From positions 1-29,432 of the forward strand of contig CAXKVV010000134.1 in assembly GCA_964058805.1 (NCBI GenBank): DNA of 29,432 bases, written 5' to 3'. Below, piece by piece: positions 18,036 to 28,727 of this stretch. Position 1 is the first letter of the stretch; the number at the start of each line of letters is the position of its first letter. The position numbers and the translations under genes are program-made. The DNA comes from Schoenoplectus triqueter. Taxonomy: Eukaryota; Streptophyta; Magnoliopsida; Poales; Cyperaceae. The notes beneath the pieces are model-generated. The model searched no databases, was not told the origin of the DNA, and was given only the letters and a program-made list of their open reading frames with translations.

Positions 18036-18421
18036 CGTCACAATTCACAACGGACAAATTTTAATTATCTAAATATATTAAGGGCAGCAAGTGCCTCTCC
18101 GGACATGATACTAATAAATCAATTAATATTTTTTTAACTATTCAGTTGATCATGTTTATAATAATGATGAGATATACTAACTGAACATTTTTATAGCGAT
18201 TAATATTAGTAAATAATGGCTTTTATATGAACAAGATCCGCATAATTTTGAAAAATACGTCTATAACACAATCAGTCCCTGACAAGCTCTATGTGTGAAA
18301 GAAAAGTATGTTTTAAATCCAAATCATTCCGAGGTTTTGAGAAAAATAAGGATCAATAAAAGCTCTATGAGAGCTTAAATTCTAAAAAAAATAAAATATT
18401 AACTAAAATACCCTACTCTTC

Positions 18422-18568
18422 CATTTGACCATTTCACAAGGATCAGAGCCATTCTTCACGAACGAACCGTTGGAGAACTGGGCTGGAGCACCTCTGGCCA
18501 AGCGACTCGGTTATCTCAGCAACAACCAAACCGAGAAGGAACTGATGGTCATCATCCGAGACGCGTGA
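18422..18568 (+). pseudogene. Fragment with conserved-looking protein C-terminus
   Basis: An AG/G acceptor-like site at 18439-18440 leads into an open frame reading SEPFFTNEPLENWAGAPLAKRLGY and then LSNNQTEKELMVIIRDA with a stop at 18566. Codon use and complexity look like a true terminal exon, unlike the AT-rich surroundings. I do not recognise the family. No upstream exon is seen, so it may be a captured or relic fragment. A purine-rich stretch and a 30-codon ORF (18704-18796) follow. Confidence 0.35.
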
Positions 18569-18980
18569 CAAGTCGACGAACTCCTAATATTCTGATCATT
18601 CAGAGCATGCCAGAGGTGCACTGTTTTAAGATTTTGCACTTAGGAGTTAGAGAGAGAGAGAGTTGGCGAGAGTGAGCAGAGAGGGCGGAGGGGGCGATAG
18701 AAAATGACGATGGGTGAAGATTTAATAGAAATGTACGAGGGAGACATCATGCTTGGCACAGCCGCTCTGGTTGCTTGGACGGGAGAGATGGGGTAGTTTT
18801 ACTTTCTTTTTTAAGAGGCGAGGTATTTTAGTCAATATGTTACTTTATTGTATTTTCAAATTTTTTTAATTAAATATGAAAATGAAATGTATAATTGTGA
18901 AATTTATTATATTTAATAAATTTGAGGAGATAATTTTTTAATTTAAAATTTTGGGTGACAAAGAAAATTTCCCTATTTTT

Positions 18981-19526
18981 AAGTATTTGTTATTTATCCA
19001 CACATGAATATATGAATTACATTTTGTTTTTAGTTCGTTATTAATTTTAGTAGGTAATGATAAGATAACAATAAGCAATAATTATTGCTTACAAATTTCT
19101 GTTTGTGGCTAGATTTTTTATCCAGGGGTTAAAATTTGGGAATTATATACAAAAAATAAAATAATATCCAGTTACTAAATCATGTTACAGAATGTTTGAA
19201 TGAAAACTAATAGCACACCACACACGTGACATGCAGGTGGAATTTAAAGATTTTCAGGATTGGTATAGTGGTATTGCATGAATTTTGAAACACAATCAAA
19301 ACAATCAACGGTTGAAAGATATGTAGCACAGTTAAAGGCTTGAAACCTCTCGAAGCACGTGCTTGGAATTTACTACCATCCAATCGCAAATTCCACCCTC
19401 GAAGGAATCTTGTTCTCGGTTGTTCCATCCAATCGCAAATTCCACCCAGTCACCCATGCAGGTTATGAGAGGCTCAACGCTGTATCCAATCCGCCAATGA
19501 GAAGAGCCCGTTTTGTAGAAAGAAAA
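18981..19526. repeat. Duplicated block A, copy 2
   Basis: The second copy of 13314-13840, in the same orientation. It keeps the G-box palindrome at 19353-19364. It has its own small duplication: ccatccaatcgcaaattccaccc occurs at about 19377 and again at about 19427. It ends where the foldback element at 19528 begins. Confidence 0.85.
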
Positions 19527-19527
19527 G

Positions 19528-20214
19528 CAGATTTTTTTTATTTAATAAATAAAATAAATAAATAGAGCAAATTGGTCATCTCTCTCCTCACTTTTGCATA
19601 AATAGTCAGATCCGAGTTTGAAACTCGAGTCCGATTTTTTTTTACACAGAAACGAAAAAAAAATTTTTTTACCCGACCCGAGTTTGTGTGTTATATTAAA
19701 AATAAAACACAACAGTCAATAGATTGATCTGAAATATTACAACAAAAATTATAATAAAATTTTATAAAGCCAAATATAAGCACGATTAATACATTGTTCT
19801 AAAATAGTGTCAAACAAATTGAAATATTACAACAATTATTAAAATTCAATTGTTCCGGTAAATATAACAATAAACAACATAAACACACTGGTAATCTAAA
19901 TCATGCTCTGTTCGAATGAGCTCGACCTCGAGTTAGCTTTATAAAAAATTATTTTATTTTTTGTTGTAATATTTTAGATCAATATACTGATTGTTATGTT
20001 TTATTTTTAATATGACACACAAACGTAAAAAAAAATTACCTGGACCCGAGTTTGAAACTCGGGTCCGGGTAAATTTTTTTTTCGTTTCTGTGTAAAAAGA
20101 AAAAAATCCGGACCTGACTTTCAAACTTGGGTTTAGCTATTTATGCAAAAGTGAGAAGAGAGATAATCAGTTTGCTATATTTATTTATTTTATTTACTAA
20201 AATAAAAAAATCTG
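19528..20214. mobile_element. Long foldback element, 687 bp
   Basis: Arms at about 19528-19772 and 19931-20214 are inverted copies, with an unpaired centre of about 160 bp. Ends read CAGATTT..AAATCTG. Matching landmarks include cacttttgcataaatag and acacagaaacgaaaaaaaa and their complements. The right arm contains the palindrome acccgagtttgaaactcgggt, part of which is deleted on the left. No target duplication or ORF was found. Confidence 0.8.
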
Positions 20215-20506
20215 TTGAGAATGAGTTATTTTAAGAACGAACCTCTAAATAAATATAAAAAAATTTATAAATGAATACACAATTAAAAAAAAGATAATTA
20301 TTAGAACATAATTTTTTCAATAATTTATTCTATAATTTATTCTAGAGTAATGGATACACAATTACCTTTCTTGTACTCATCCTTATTTATTTAAGGAAAT
20401 TTTTCTATCCTATTCATAGCAATTAAATTAACAAAATTTTTTTATTCACAACGGCTGTCAACTATGATACGAATCGAATAAATATAATAAAAATATCATT
20501 CACAAC

Positions 20507-20667
20507 TAGGGCTGTCAACGAATTCCGTTTCGATCGTGTTTCGTTTCGTGGTAATGAAACGGTTAACGAAATGAATTTTCAGTGTAAAATATACAAAATT
20601 TCGTAATAAACGAAACGGTTAACGAAATGACACTGTTTCGTAACGGTTTGACCATTTGACAGCCCTA
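20507..20667. mobile_element. hAT-like mini-element, 161 bp
   Basis: Ends are TAGGGCTGTCAA in both orientations (12-bp perfect inverted repeat). The 8-bp direct repeat TTCACAAC flanks it perfectly (20499-20506 and 20668-20675). The interior consists mostly of gaaacggttaacgaaatg and gtttcg words. Confidence 0.92.
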
Positions 20668-20820
20668 TTCACAACCCTACATAAAAGCACTCTTACGAAA
20701 ACCCCACTTTGCCAGATTCTTTAAACTTTCTGAATTGCATCTTGAACTTCTCACAACATACTCATACTAAGTTATCCAGTTTGTGCCAAGTTATCTCAAC
20801 ATAGCCTCTCAAGCCTGTCA

Positions 20821-21300
20821 GGGCGCCACGCCGCACCGGACACCCCCACCCCGTCGGGGCGCCACGCCGCCCCGGAACCCCCGACCCCGCCGGGGCGCCA
20901 CGCCGCCCCTGAACCCCGACCCCGCCGGGGCGCACCGCAGCCCCGGACACCCCGGCCCCGCCGGGGCGCAACGCAGCCCCGGACACCCCGACCCCGGAGG
21001 GGCGCAACGCAGCCCCGGACACCCCGACCCCGGAGGGGCGCAACGCAGCCCCGGACCCCGACCCCGCCGGGGCGCAACGCAGCCCCGGACACCCCGACCC
21101 CGGAGGGGCGCAACGCAGCCCCGGACACCCCGACCCCGCAGGGGCGCAACGCAGCCCCGGACCCCGACCCCGCCGGGGCGCAACGCAGCCCCGGACACCC
21201 CGACCCCGCAGGGGCGCAACGCAGCCCCGGACCCCGACCCCACAGGGGCGCAACGCAGCCCCGACCCCCAATCCCGCCAGGGCGCAATGCAGCCCCGGTT
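20821..21300. repeat. GC-rich minisatellite, about 14 units of 34-36 bp
   Basis: Units begin GGGCGCAACGCAGCCCCGGA; full units of 36 bp alternate with 34-bp units lacking CA. Unit starts include 20821, 20857, 20893, 20928, 20964, 21000, 21036, 21070, 21106, 21142, 21176, 21212 and 21246. The first three units are a variant (gggcgccacgccgc), and later units show 36-36-34 groupings. Long open frames on both strands here encode only Gly/Ala/Pro/Arg repeats and are artefacts. Confidence 0.93.
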
Positions 21301-21477
21301 AACCGACCCCCCAAAGAAAACCTTTTTTTTTTCTGACCGAAACTATTTCAGTCGATAATACGCACAAAAGTGTGTACTATCCTCCAAAAACCCATCACAT
21401 CATAGAATGGGACTGGAGGAATTGAATTTTTCTCAGCTGAGTGGTACTGCTTTTATAACCGCTCAAGCGCTGCACTG

Positions 21478-21655
21478 TAAGTATTTGCAATGATGTGGGA
21501 CTAAGTTTGCGCAAACGTCCGGATCGGATGATCGATCGGATCTAATAGTAAATATTTGTAGCGATGTGGGACTAAGTTAGTGCAAATGTCCGGATAATCG
21601 ATCGGATGTAAGAGCAAATATTTTAGAGCAAACGTCAGGATCGGATGTAATAGAC
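21478..21655. repeat. Tandem repeat, about 68-bp unit
   Basis: Two full units and one partial start at about 21478, 21547 and 21614. They share gtatttg..atgatgtgggactaag, gtgcaaa.gtccgg and atcgatcggat.taa. The third unit lacks the middle part. Confidence 0.8.
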
Positions 21656-21667
21656 TGGGTGTTGTTC

Positions 21668-21730
21668 ACTTGCTCCCCCTCTCCTTTGCTGATGCTCTCC
21701 TCCTCTCCTCCTCTCCTCCTCTCCTCTTCC
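21668..21730. repeat. CT-rich stretch with CTCCT repeats
   Basis: Repeats of ctcctctcctc make a pyrimidine tract, such as occurs in plant 5' leaders. No convincing coding start follows. From 21731 to 22317 there are open stretches on both strands (79 codons at 22051, 129 codons at 22403-22014 on the minus strand) that I do not recognise. Confidence 0.6.
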
Positions 21731-22317
21731 AGGTTCTAATTGATAGTTGTCGCTACTTCTCACTTATTCATTCCACTGTACTACTTGCTGCTCCTCTCTA
21801 ATCTTCAAGTCTTCATTTTCCAATTGTGAGCATGGTCACTAGTTGAAGAACTCCAGGCATCCCATTGTTTGTTTGTTTAGTTTCTTTACACATGTTGTGC
21901 ATGAGTTTTAAATCTGATTATTCTGTCAATGGCAGAAGTACAGAGCCATGCATTAATAAAATTTTCACGAAAACATGGAATGCGTTGTACAGCTATTGGG
22001 CTCTGTAGTCTCGTCAGATGGAATAGTAGAGCCTGCCCACTGTAGTTGCTTTGACAAACAGTGAGGAAAAAGGGAAGTATATCGGGGAGAGGATGGTGGA
22101 GGCCTTCTTAAGAGAAGGAGGCTTGAAGACAAAGGCAGTCTCTCGGCCGGACAGAGTTGGAGCTCGGGTTACTGCCAAAGATATAGTAGCATCGTTCCTT
22201 GATTTGTGGGTGCTTGTGATGATCAGAGAATCAGCAATGTCTTCTTTTTTAGTTCTTTTTTGTGGGTTGGAAATAGGGTGGGGAGAGTGAGGGAGACCAC
22301 TGTCAGGGGCGGTGGAT

Positions 22318-22840
22318 ATTAGCCCTGATGGGAATACTTTTGGAAATAAGAAATAAATAATTTGAATTATTGTTCTTGTCTGATTTAGATGCATTACAAC
22401 CAATTTACCAGCAAGTACTGCTGTACTGGTGGAATTAGGGGAGACGGGAGCTGGAACTTGCTCAAGATTGAATTCCAGCTGTTACTTTTCTGATCTGGTC
22501 TTTCTTTTGCGTTTTGACTTACATAGCACCTTAATTGCATGTAAGTGAGTGAAATATAACAAGAGTTTTATGATTCTCAATGCAAATAAGTGGATCTCTA
22601 TGAATTTCCGATCAGATAAGTGATGAAACTCAATGGAAATTTCTATTTCTGTCTTTTGCTTTTCTATTTTTATGCATTTATACTTGCTCTGCTACACCAA
22701 TTGCATGTAACAAGTAATACGCTAGCATATGAAGCCTTCTTTATCAAAATAAGCTGTCAATAGCTGAAAGTGCTATGAAGACTGAGAAAGAGGCTGAGGC
22801 TATTCCAAATATCATAAAACTTTCAAAATACATAAAAATG
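22318..22840. repeat. Duplicated block D, copy 1
   Basis: It aligns in the same orientation with 25200-25738: shared are gatgggaatacttttggaaa, gaaataaataatttgaattattgttc, the tgctcaagatt..ttccagct stretch and aagccttctttatcaaaataagctg. It is non-coding in both copies. Confidence 0.88.
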
Positions 22841-23019
22841 ATAATTTGGGCAATAAAAATATAAAATGTCAACTAAAGTATATGAAATATCAAATCATAT
22901 TTCATTCGCTAAATCCTAGATGTTGTAATCAGGGTGAGGTCAGCTTAGGATTAAGCTGAATCAAATCAATTTATAAATTAACTTTTTTCAGTTTGTAAAT
23001 TGATTTTGATTGAATAACA

Positions 23020-23100
23020 GATATTTTATCTCAGATTGCTGTGCCACGGAGGATCCTCGAACAGCTTTCAACCTTACTGTTTCGCTCAACCTGGACTCAG
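23020..23100. repeat. Weak duplicate of 15105-15175 (block F)
   Basis: The words ctgtgccacggaggatcctcgaaca and tttcgctca parallel ctgttcacgaaggatccttgaaca and tttcgctca at 15128-15173, with many substitutions. The rest of 22841-24072 shows nothing recognisable beyond short chance ORFs. Confidence 0.45.
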
Positions 23101-24072
23101 CCGCGGGTTCGGTTAAATATAATGGGTTGAGAGTGCGAATCACGAATCGCATATGTAGACTCATAAATCCAATGCCATATGCCGGAGAATTTCAACCAAT
23201 CCATATCTAATCAAGAATGCTGAAAAAATAAACCTTGAGGAGGGGGAGAGGAGGGGAGAGGTATGAGACCTTCACACTATCAGGCCAGCATCTGGCAACC
23301 AGCCATCTATGATCTGGCAACAGCCGGCATCATCTCTTTTATCTTTGACTTTTTCAATAAAATAGAAACACACGGTGCGGGTTTGATTCTAAGTGTTTAT
23401 TTTACGAAATGGCAACTACCGTACGTCAATATCTCCCAAATCTTCATCAATCAATATAAAGTTGTTGGATGAATTAGTTTGGTGCATTAATTTTTCAAAA
23501 TAATTCTACCCCTCCATCATGTACTAACTAAATACAAAATATTTTGAAGCATGATGCGTGAGTTGACCATTAAATCAAGGTTAAGTGTTAAAAATCAATC
23601 ATAGGATCATCAGAGACTGGAATGTTTTAACTGATACGAACTAACTAATTTGTTGTTATCTCTATCACATGTTAGAATAAATTAATTAATATGAACGAAT
23701 TAATATATTACTTTCCACATATCAATATACGCTCCTATATGGAAATAGTACAAATATCTCTCGGCAGCACTTAATTTGACAGCCTAAACAACAACCCCTC
23801 GAATGAATACAGTTCAAAATAATCCCCTGTAAACAAATTGTCAAACATGTAGGTTGATTGCGTTTCAAATTTTATACAATTCAACCGCAATTGATATTCC
23901 ATAAAAACTAATAAAAAATTACGTGAAACTTTCGAAATTCAAAATCTTGGGATTTTTTATGAATATTAAATAGCTTTTTAAATTGCATGAAATCCAAAAT
24001 ACAATCAATTTATGAATTTAAAATATACATATATTTTTTTCTATTTTGAAAAATAATTTAAAAAAAAAATTG

Positions 24073-24910
24073 TGAATCTATTTGAAAATTCATCGTAAAA
24101 ACTAGGGCTGTAAACGAGTCGAGTCGAGCCGAGCTGGGCTTAACTCAAGCTCGGCTCATGAAAATTCGAGTCGAGTCGAGCCGAGCTCGTGAAACGGTTC
24201 GAGCTGAAAAACCTAGCTCAAACTCGGCTCGTTACTATTCGAGCTAGCTCGCGAGCTGGCTCACGAGCCAATGCATGTGCGTTGACTCAATTTGATATTT
24301 AGATTTAATACATCTACAAACTATAAAGTTGGTATATCTAAAAGATTGGTATGAGAATTGGTACAAAATTGGTATATCAACAAACTATTTTTTCAATGAC
24401 ATCTTCGCTGCATTAATTTGAATGGATGGACAAAAAAAAAACTATCGAGTCAGATATACAAATCTAATTATGAGCGAGCAAGAGACGTCTTTAAGCCGCT
24501 GACATGGTGAGATGGTGAGAGATGATGAGAGATGAGTTATCGGATTAGAGTTCGGCAAAAAAAAATTATAAAACTATTTTTTATTCGAGCTGAGTCGAGC
24601 CACGAGCCGAGCCGGCCCCAACTCAAACTCGGCTCATTTAACTACCGAGCCAGATTAGCTCGAGCCAAATTAGCTCGAGTCATTTTAGCTCGAGCCAGAT
24701 TAGCTTGAGCTCGATCCGAGCCCGAGCTGAGCTACGAGCTCGAGCTTTTTTGTACAGCCCTAGTAAAAACTGTGGAATTTCCACCCTAAAAAATAGTAGT
24801 CAACCATACAAGACAGCTTGTTAGAGGAACATCATATGATGCAACCCATGTTAAGGTCGCATAATACCCAAATATGTGTATGTTTGGAACACGTCTGTCA
24901 ATTTTCTTAC
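24073..24910. repeat. Duplicated block E, copy 2, split by an insertion
   Basis: The two parts, 24073-24102 and 24763-24910, together match 8926-9110. Shared words include tatttgaaaa, aaaactgt, gcttgt.agaggaacatca and atgcaaccca..ttaagg. The break falls exactly at the hAT-like element. Confidence 0.78.
24103..24762. mobile_element. hAT-like element with GAGCCGAGCTCG arrays, 660 bp
   Basis: Ends are TAGGGCTGTAAACGAG and, complemented, TAGGGCTGTACAAAAAAG. The 8-bp direct repeat GTAAAAAC flanks it perfectly (24095-24102 and 24763-24770). Both subterminal regions are arrays of gagccgagct/gctcgagc, and the centre (about 24280-24580) is AT-rich without an ORF. The matching site near 8945 reads gtgaaaac without insertion. 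Confidence 0.94.
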
Positions 24911-25199
24911 TTGTCAGAGCAGCGAAACGCGCGACTAATCTTATACGCCACAAAGAATCCAGATTTGTTATTTTTTACTACGGATAAAGCTAATATAATA
25001 TTATAATAGATAAAAAATGGAGTGAGGCTATTGGATACTACTTACATGTTATTGCAACAAACTGAGGATTTCTGTGTTTGAATGTACCAGAGCCCAATGG
25101 AGGGTGATTGATGTAGAGTCCGAATCCTTTTTAGTAATTTACGGATTTGAAGTACCTGTTCGCGATTCACAAATCACAATCGTCAGCGGTGGTTGAGAT

Positions 25200-25738
25200 C
25201 AGCCTGGATGGGAATACTTTTGGAAATAAGAAATAAATAATTTGAATTATTGTTCAGTGAGTAAAATTTGGCTGATTTAGATGCATAACAACCCATTTAC
25301 CAGCAAGTAATTGTACATTTAGGGGACACAGGAGCTGGAGCTTGCTCAAGATTCAATTCCAGCTAATTCTTTTTTTCTGATCTGGTCTTTCCTTCAGGTT
25401 TTTACTTGCGTAGCACCTCAGTTGCATGTATGTGGATGAAATACAATAAGAGTTTATGATTCACAATGCAAATAAGTTAATCGATATCAAGTTCAGATGT
25501 GATATGAGATGAAATGAAACTAAATAGAAATTTCTATTTGTCTTTTTCTTTTCTGATTTTATGCATTTACACTTGCACTGCAAAACCAATTGCATGTAAG
25601 TGCATGTAACAAGTAATACGCTAGACTATGAAGCCTTCTTTATCAAAATAAGCTGTCAATAGCTGAAACTGCTATAAAGACTGAAAAAGAGGCTAATGCT
25701 ATTCCAATTATCTAAAACTTTCAAAATATATAAAAACA
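25200..25738. repeat. Duplicated block D, copy 2
   Basis: The second copy of 22318-22840, about 2.9 kb downstream in the same orientation, with block E copy 2 and its transposon between. Small indels distinguish the copies, for example cagtgagtaaaatttggct here only. From 25739 to 26468 I see AT-rich sequence with no gene; two cagctg-rich spots (26172-26200, 26350-26380) resemble each other. Confidence 0.88.
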
Positions 25739-26468
25739 AGTTACATAAGCTATCAGGAAGTGATTTTACATTTTTCCAGAATTTTTATAAATTATTTCGA
25801 ATTTTACAAGTTCAAAAACAAAATCTGTCCCTTATTTACCCCTAGGCTAAAATAAATACAGGAAAATTCAAAGAAATTTCAGAAAAAACAAAAGCAAATG
25901 CATTTAGATATCTCTCATATAGTCGGATCCATGTTTCTGTGTATTAATATGCGCATGTCATGTATAGGAAGATGCACATTTCTTGAACAGGTTTTGTTGT
26001 CCCAGCTTCTAGTGCTGGCGGCAACCCCATTTTTATAATTTCTTTTGCTTTTCCTGAGCAAAACTTACATATTCAGGATTATCAATGCATAGGTAACATA
26101 TAAATGCATATTCTGGAATATTTTAAAAATTTAATAATTATATTCGTATTTTTAAAGTATTTTCCAAGTTTCAGCTGACTGTATACCAGTCCAGCTGACA
26201 ACAGTTCAGTATTTCCCTTTTTTCCTCAACATTATTGTAAATAAGTTTTCTAAAATTCATAAACAACTTCTTAATATTATAATGCATCTCTTCACAAAAT
26301 CTCATAGAATTTGGAGCTTTCTACCTATTTTAAATAAATTTTGGATTTTCAGCTGATCACATGGCAGTTCAGCTGGCAGTGGCTGATTTCTTTTCATTCC
26401 CTTTCTGTTTTGATCTCTAGAATAATTGAATAATAACAATAAAATAGCTTTCAATTGGATTAATAAAA

Positions 26469-26780
26469 GGGTGAGTCAAAAGGAATTTTGTAATCATCCC
26501 AATATTCCATTTAAACAAAACAAAAATAATATTAATACTATAAAACATAAAAGGGTTAGTCGAAAGATTATGGTAATTCTTCTAGCCTTTACATAAACAA
26601 AAAAAAATAATACAACAAAATTAGATTAATAAAAAGGGTTGGTCGAAAGATTTTCCTAATTCTCCTAACCTTCCACTTAAACAAAATAAAAAAAAACATT
26701 AATAAAACAAAACTGGATCAGTAAGGGCTATTTGAAGGATTTTTGTAATCCTCCTGCACCTTCACTTAGAACAATATTTG
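26469..26780. repeat. Tandem repeat, three and a half units of about 85 bp
   Basis: Units start at 26469, 26553, 26636 and 26725 with ggg.t.gtcgaaaga, continue taat.ctcc..cctt and end in an A-rich tail (aaacaaaa..attaata). They are well diverged, so old. Confidence 0.78.
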
Positions 26781-27020
26781 TGCAAGGAATAAATAGCATT
26801 GAAAGGGGTTATCTTACATTAGAATGAACCTTGCACAAACAATCAAGAATAGTAAATATCAGAACCAGAATCAACTGAGGCGCTGTGGCAACAGATGCGA
26901 TACTTGCAAATTGATTGCCTGAGCTCAAGGTTTCATAAGAAAGAACATAAAAAAAAAGATCACTTTAAGACGAGATTTAGTTTGAAATACGTTTTTGAAT
27001 ATTTCAGCACCAGTTGTGAC

Positions 27021-27212
27021 TAGGGTGTGCAAATAGTCCGTTCAGTTTAAATCGAAATAATATATGCATTCGATGTTTTTTTTGGTTTGTCAAATTATGA
27101 ACCGAATCAAAATTTAAAAATATCAATCAAATAAATAAAAACTAAATAAACCGAAATTAAACGGTTTGATTCAAAACCAATTAAACCGATCCATTTGTAT
27201 ATTTTAGTACTA
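27021..27212. mobile_element. Degraded hAT-like mini-element with AAACCG motifs
   Basis: The left end TAGGGTGTGCAAATAG is of the type seen at 20507 and 24103. The interior carries aaaccga, acggtttg and aaccgat words. Flanks gttgtgac (27013-27020) and gttgcgat (27213-27220) agree at six of eight positions, a possible aged target duplication. The right end is poorly conserved. Confidence 0.45.
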
Positions 27213-27684
27213 GTTGCGATCAGTCTAACCTCAAAACAACAATGTATGTCAAATATGATCCCTGATCAAGGTAGGTGTACTAAACAAATATTATAGTGCA
27301 TACCTTAAAGCCTTAAATCAAACTTTTATGATCATAACATAAATAGAAAGATATTGAGTATTCTAATTTGTAAATCATATGCATAAATGGAAATTATAGT
27401 ATAAATGGGAAATAAATGGAAAGAAAGAAGGGATCAATGGACGCGATTACATACGTTCGATCAATCAAAAATAAATATTATCCGTCTAATTGAGCAATAA
27501 AATGGATATAATAAAAAAAAGTCATGACAAAAAATGGACCCTCTTATTCTACGCAGCTTTATATAATAGTATAGATTTATTGATTAAATTACATTGCTAA
27601 ACTAAGAAGTGTTTCGTATAGTAAAATTGTTATTGTAAGTGCTTCTATTGCAAGGCCTAATAGGAGTATAACGTTTTGTCGGTC

Positions 27685-28420
27685 ATGGCTGGGCGGGGCA
27701 CAGCGCAGCTCCGGACCTGCCCGTCCAACCCTATCAGGGCTCAGCCCCGCCTCCGACCGCCCCGCCATGTCAGGGCGCAGAGCAGCCCCACCTTAGACCG
27801 CCAGAGTGCAGCATAGCCACGCCCCGAACCACCTGACCCCAGTGGTGGATCCAGTATTGTCCAGGGGGGCACGTGCCCCCTGGCTTTTGAAAAATAGTGG
27901 TTTTCGGTAATGCTTTCAGTAATTTGTCCCGCCCCCTCCCCCAAAATTTTTTTTGCCCCCCTGGATTGTCTGATTATTTTTACTGAGAATAAAATATTTA
28001 ATATCGTGTATAATGAAATAATTATGCAAATATATCAAAATATAAAGTTACGTAAACGAAAATATTTTTAATTATCTATTGTTTTGAGGTTTATTTTGTT
28101 GTTATTTTTAATATATAAAATATTATTATTTTAATAATTTTTTATTAGGTAAGAATATATATTAAATTATTAATATTTTATTTAGTACCGATTAGTTAAT
28201 GAATTTGAATCCGATAAGCCACTACAATCCTATAATTGCCCCTCCAATCAGAATCCTGCATCCGCCACTGCCTGACCCCACGAGGATGCAGCGCAACCAC
28301 GCCCCATATCCCCTAAGCCGCCAGCGTGCAGTGCAGCCACGCCTCGGACGCTTCGACCTGCCGGGGCACAACCCCCGATCCGACCCCCCAACCTAAGGCG
28401 CAGCCCTGACCCGACCTACC
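27685..28420. repeat. GC-rich stretch related to the 20.8-kb minisatellite
   Basis: Excluding the nested element (27840-28270), the sequence consists of diverged words such as caggggc.cagcgcagccccg, gccacgccccg and gacccgacc, which recall units of the array at 20821-21300 but with decayed periodicity. The 67-codon and 65-codon open stretches here are composition artefacts. Confidence 0.6.
27840..28270. mobile_element. hAT-like element, 431 bp, nested in the GC-rich stretch
   Basis: Ends are CAGTGGTGGATCCAG and, complemented, CAGTGGCGGATGCAG. The 8-bp direct repeat CCTGACCC flanks it perfectly (27832-27839 and 28271-28278). The ends resemble those of the element at 9138. Near the left end is the 23-bp near-palindrome at 27861-27883 centred on CACGTG. 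The interior is AT-rich and has no transposase. Confidence 0.92.
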
Positions 28421-28727
28421 GATCATTGATTATAAAGTTTTCTTCTTATATTAATTATAAAGTTCAACTTGCATAACAGTTAAATTTAGTAAAGCAATAT
28501 CGAGCGGTTATTTGGAAGAATATTTCGCATTTCAAACTCAAAGATTAATTTAGTAAATCAGTATTAGTAGAGCGATGTAGTTCTGACCGACTACCAACTA
28601 TTGGAGATCTATATATGGAGAGACAATATATAATATATGTCTGAGATACGATAAAATGAAAAGTCTCAGGGTCCGTTCTTTTCGCACTGTGGCATAACAG
28701 AGTATAAGAACACAACAATATTACATC

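Larger units (their letters stand above)
27300..28720. repeat. Duplicated block B, copy 2, interrupted
   Basis: The part 27300-27570 and the part 28640-28720 together match 14600-15060. Between them lies about 1 kb not present in copy 1, including a GC-rich stretch. Block C copy 2 follows at 28728-28810 without a gap, so this copy shows the order B-C before the foldback insertion of copy 1. Confidence 0.8.

Noticed and set aside
20762..21358. Long overlapping ORFs (141-191 codons) on both strands over the GC-rich array
   Set aside because: They arise from a 34-36 bp repeat free of stops in several frames; the products are simple Pro/Arg/Gly/Ala repeats, and unit lengths not divisible by three shift the frame.
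22014..22403. 129-codon minus-strand ORF overlapping a 79-codon plus-strand ORF
   Set aside because: Neither product is recognised and they cannot both be real. The 3' part falls in block D, whose second copy does not keep the frame.
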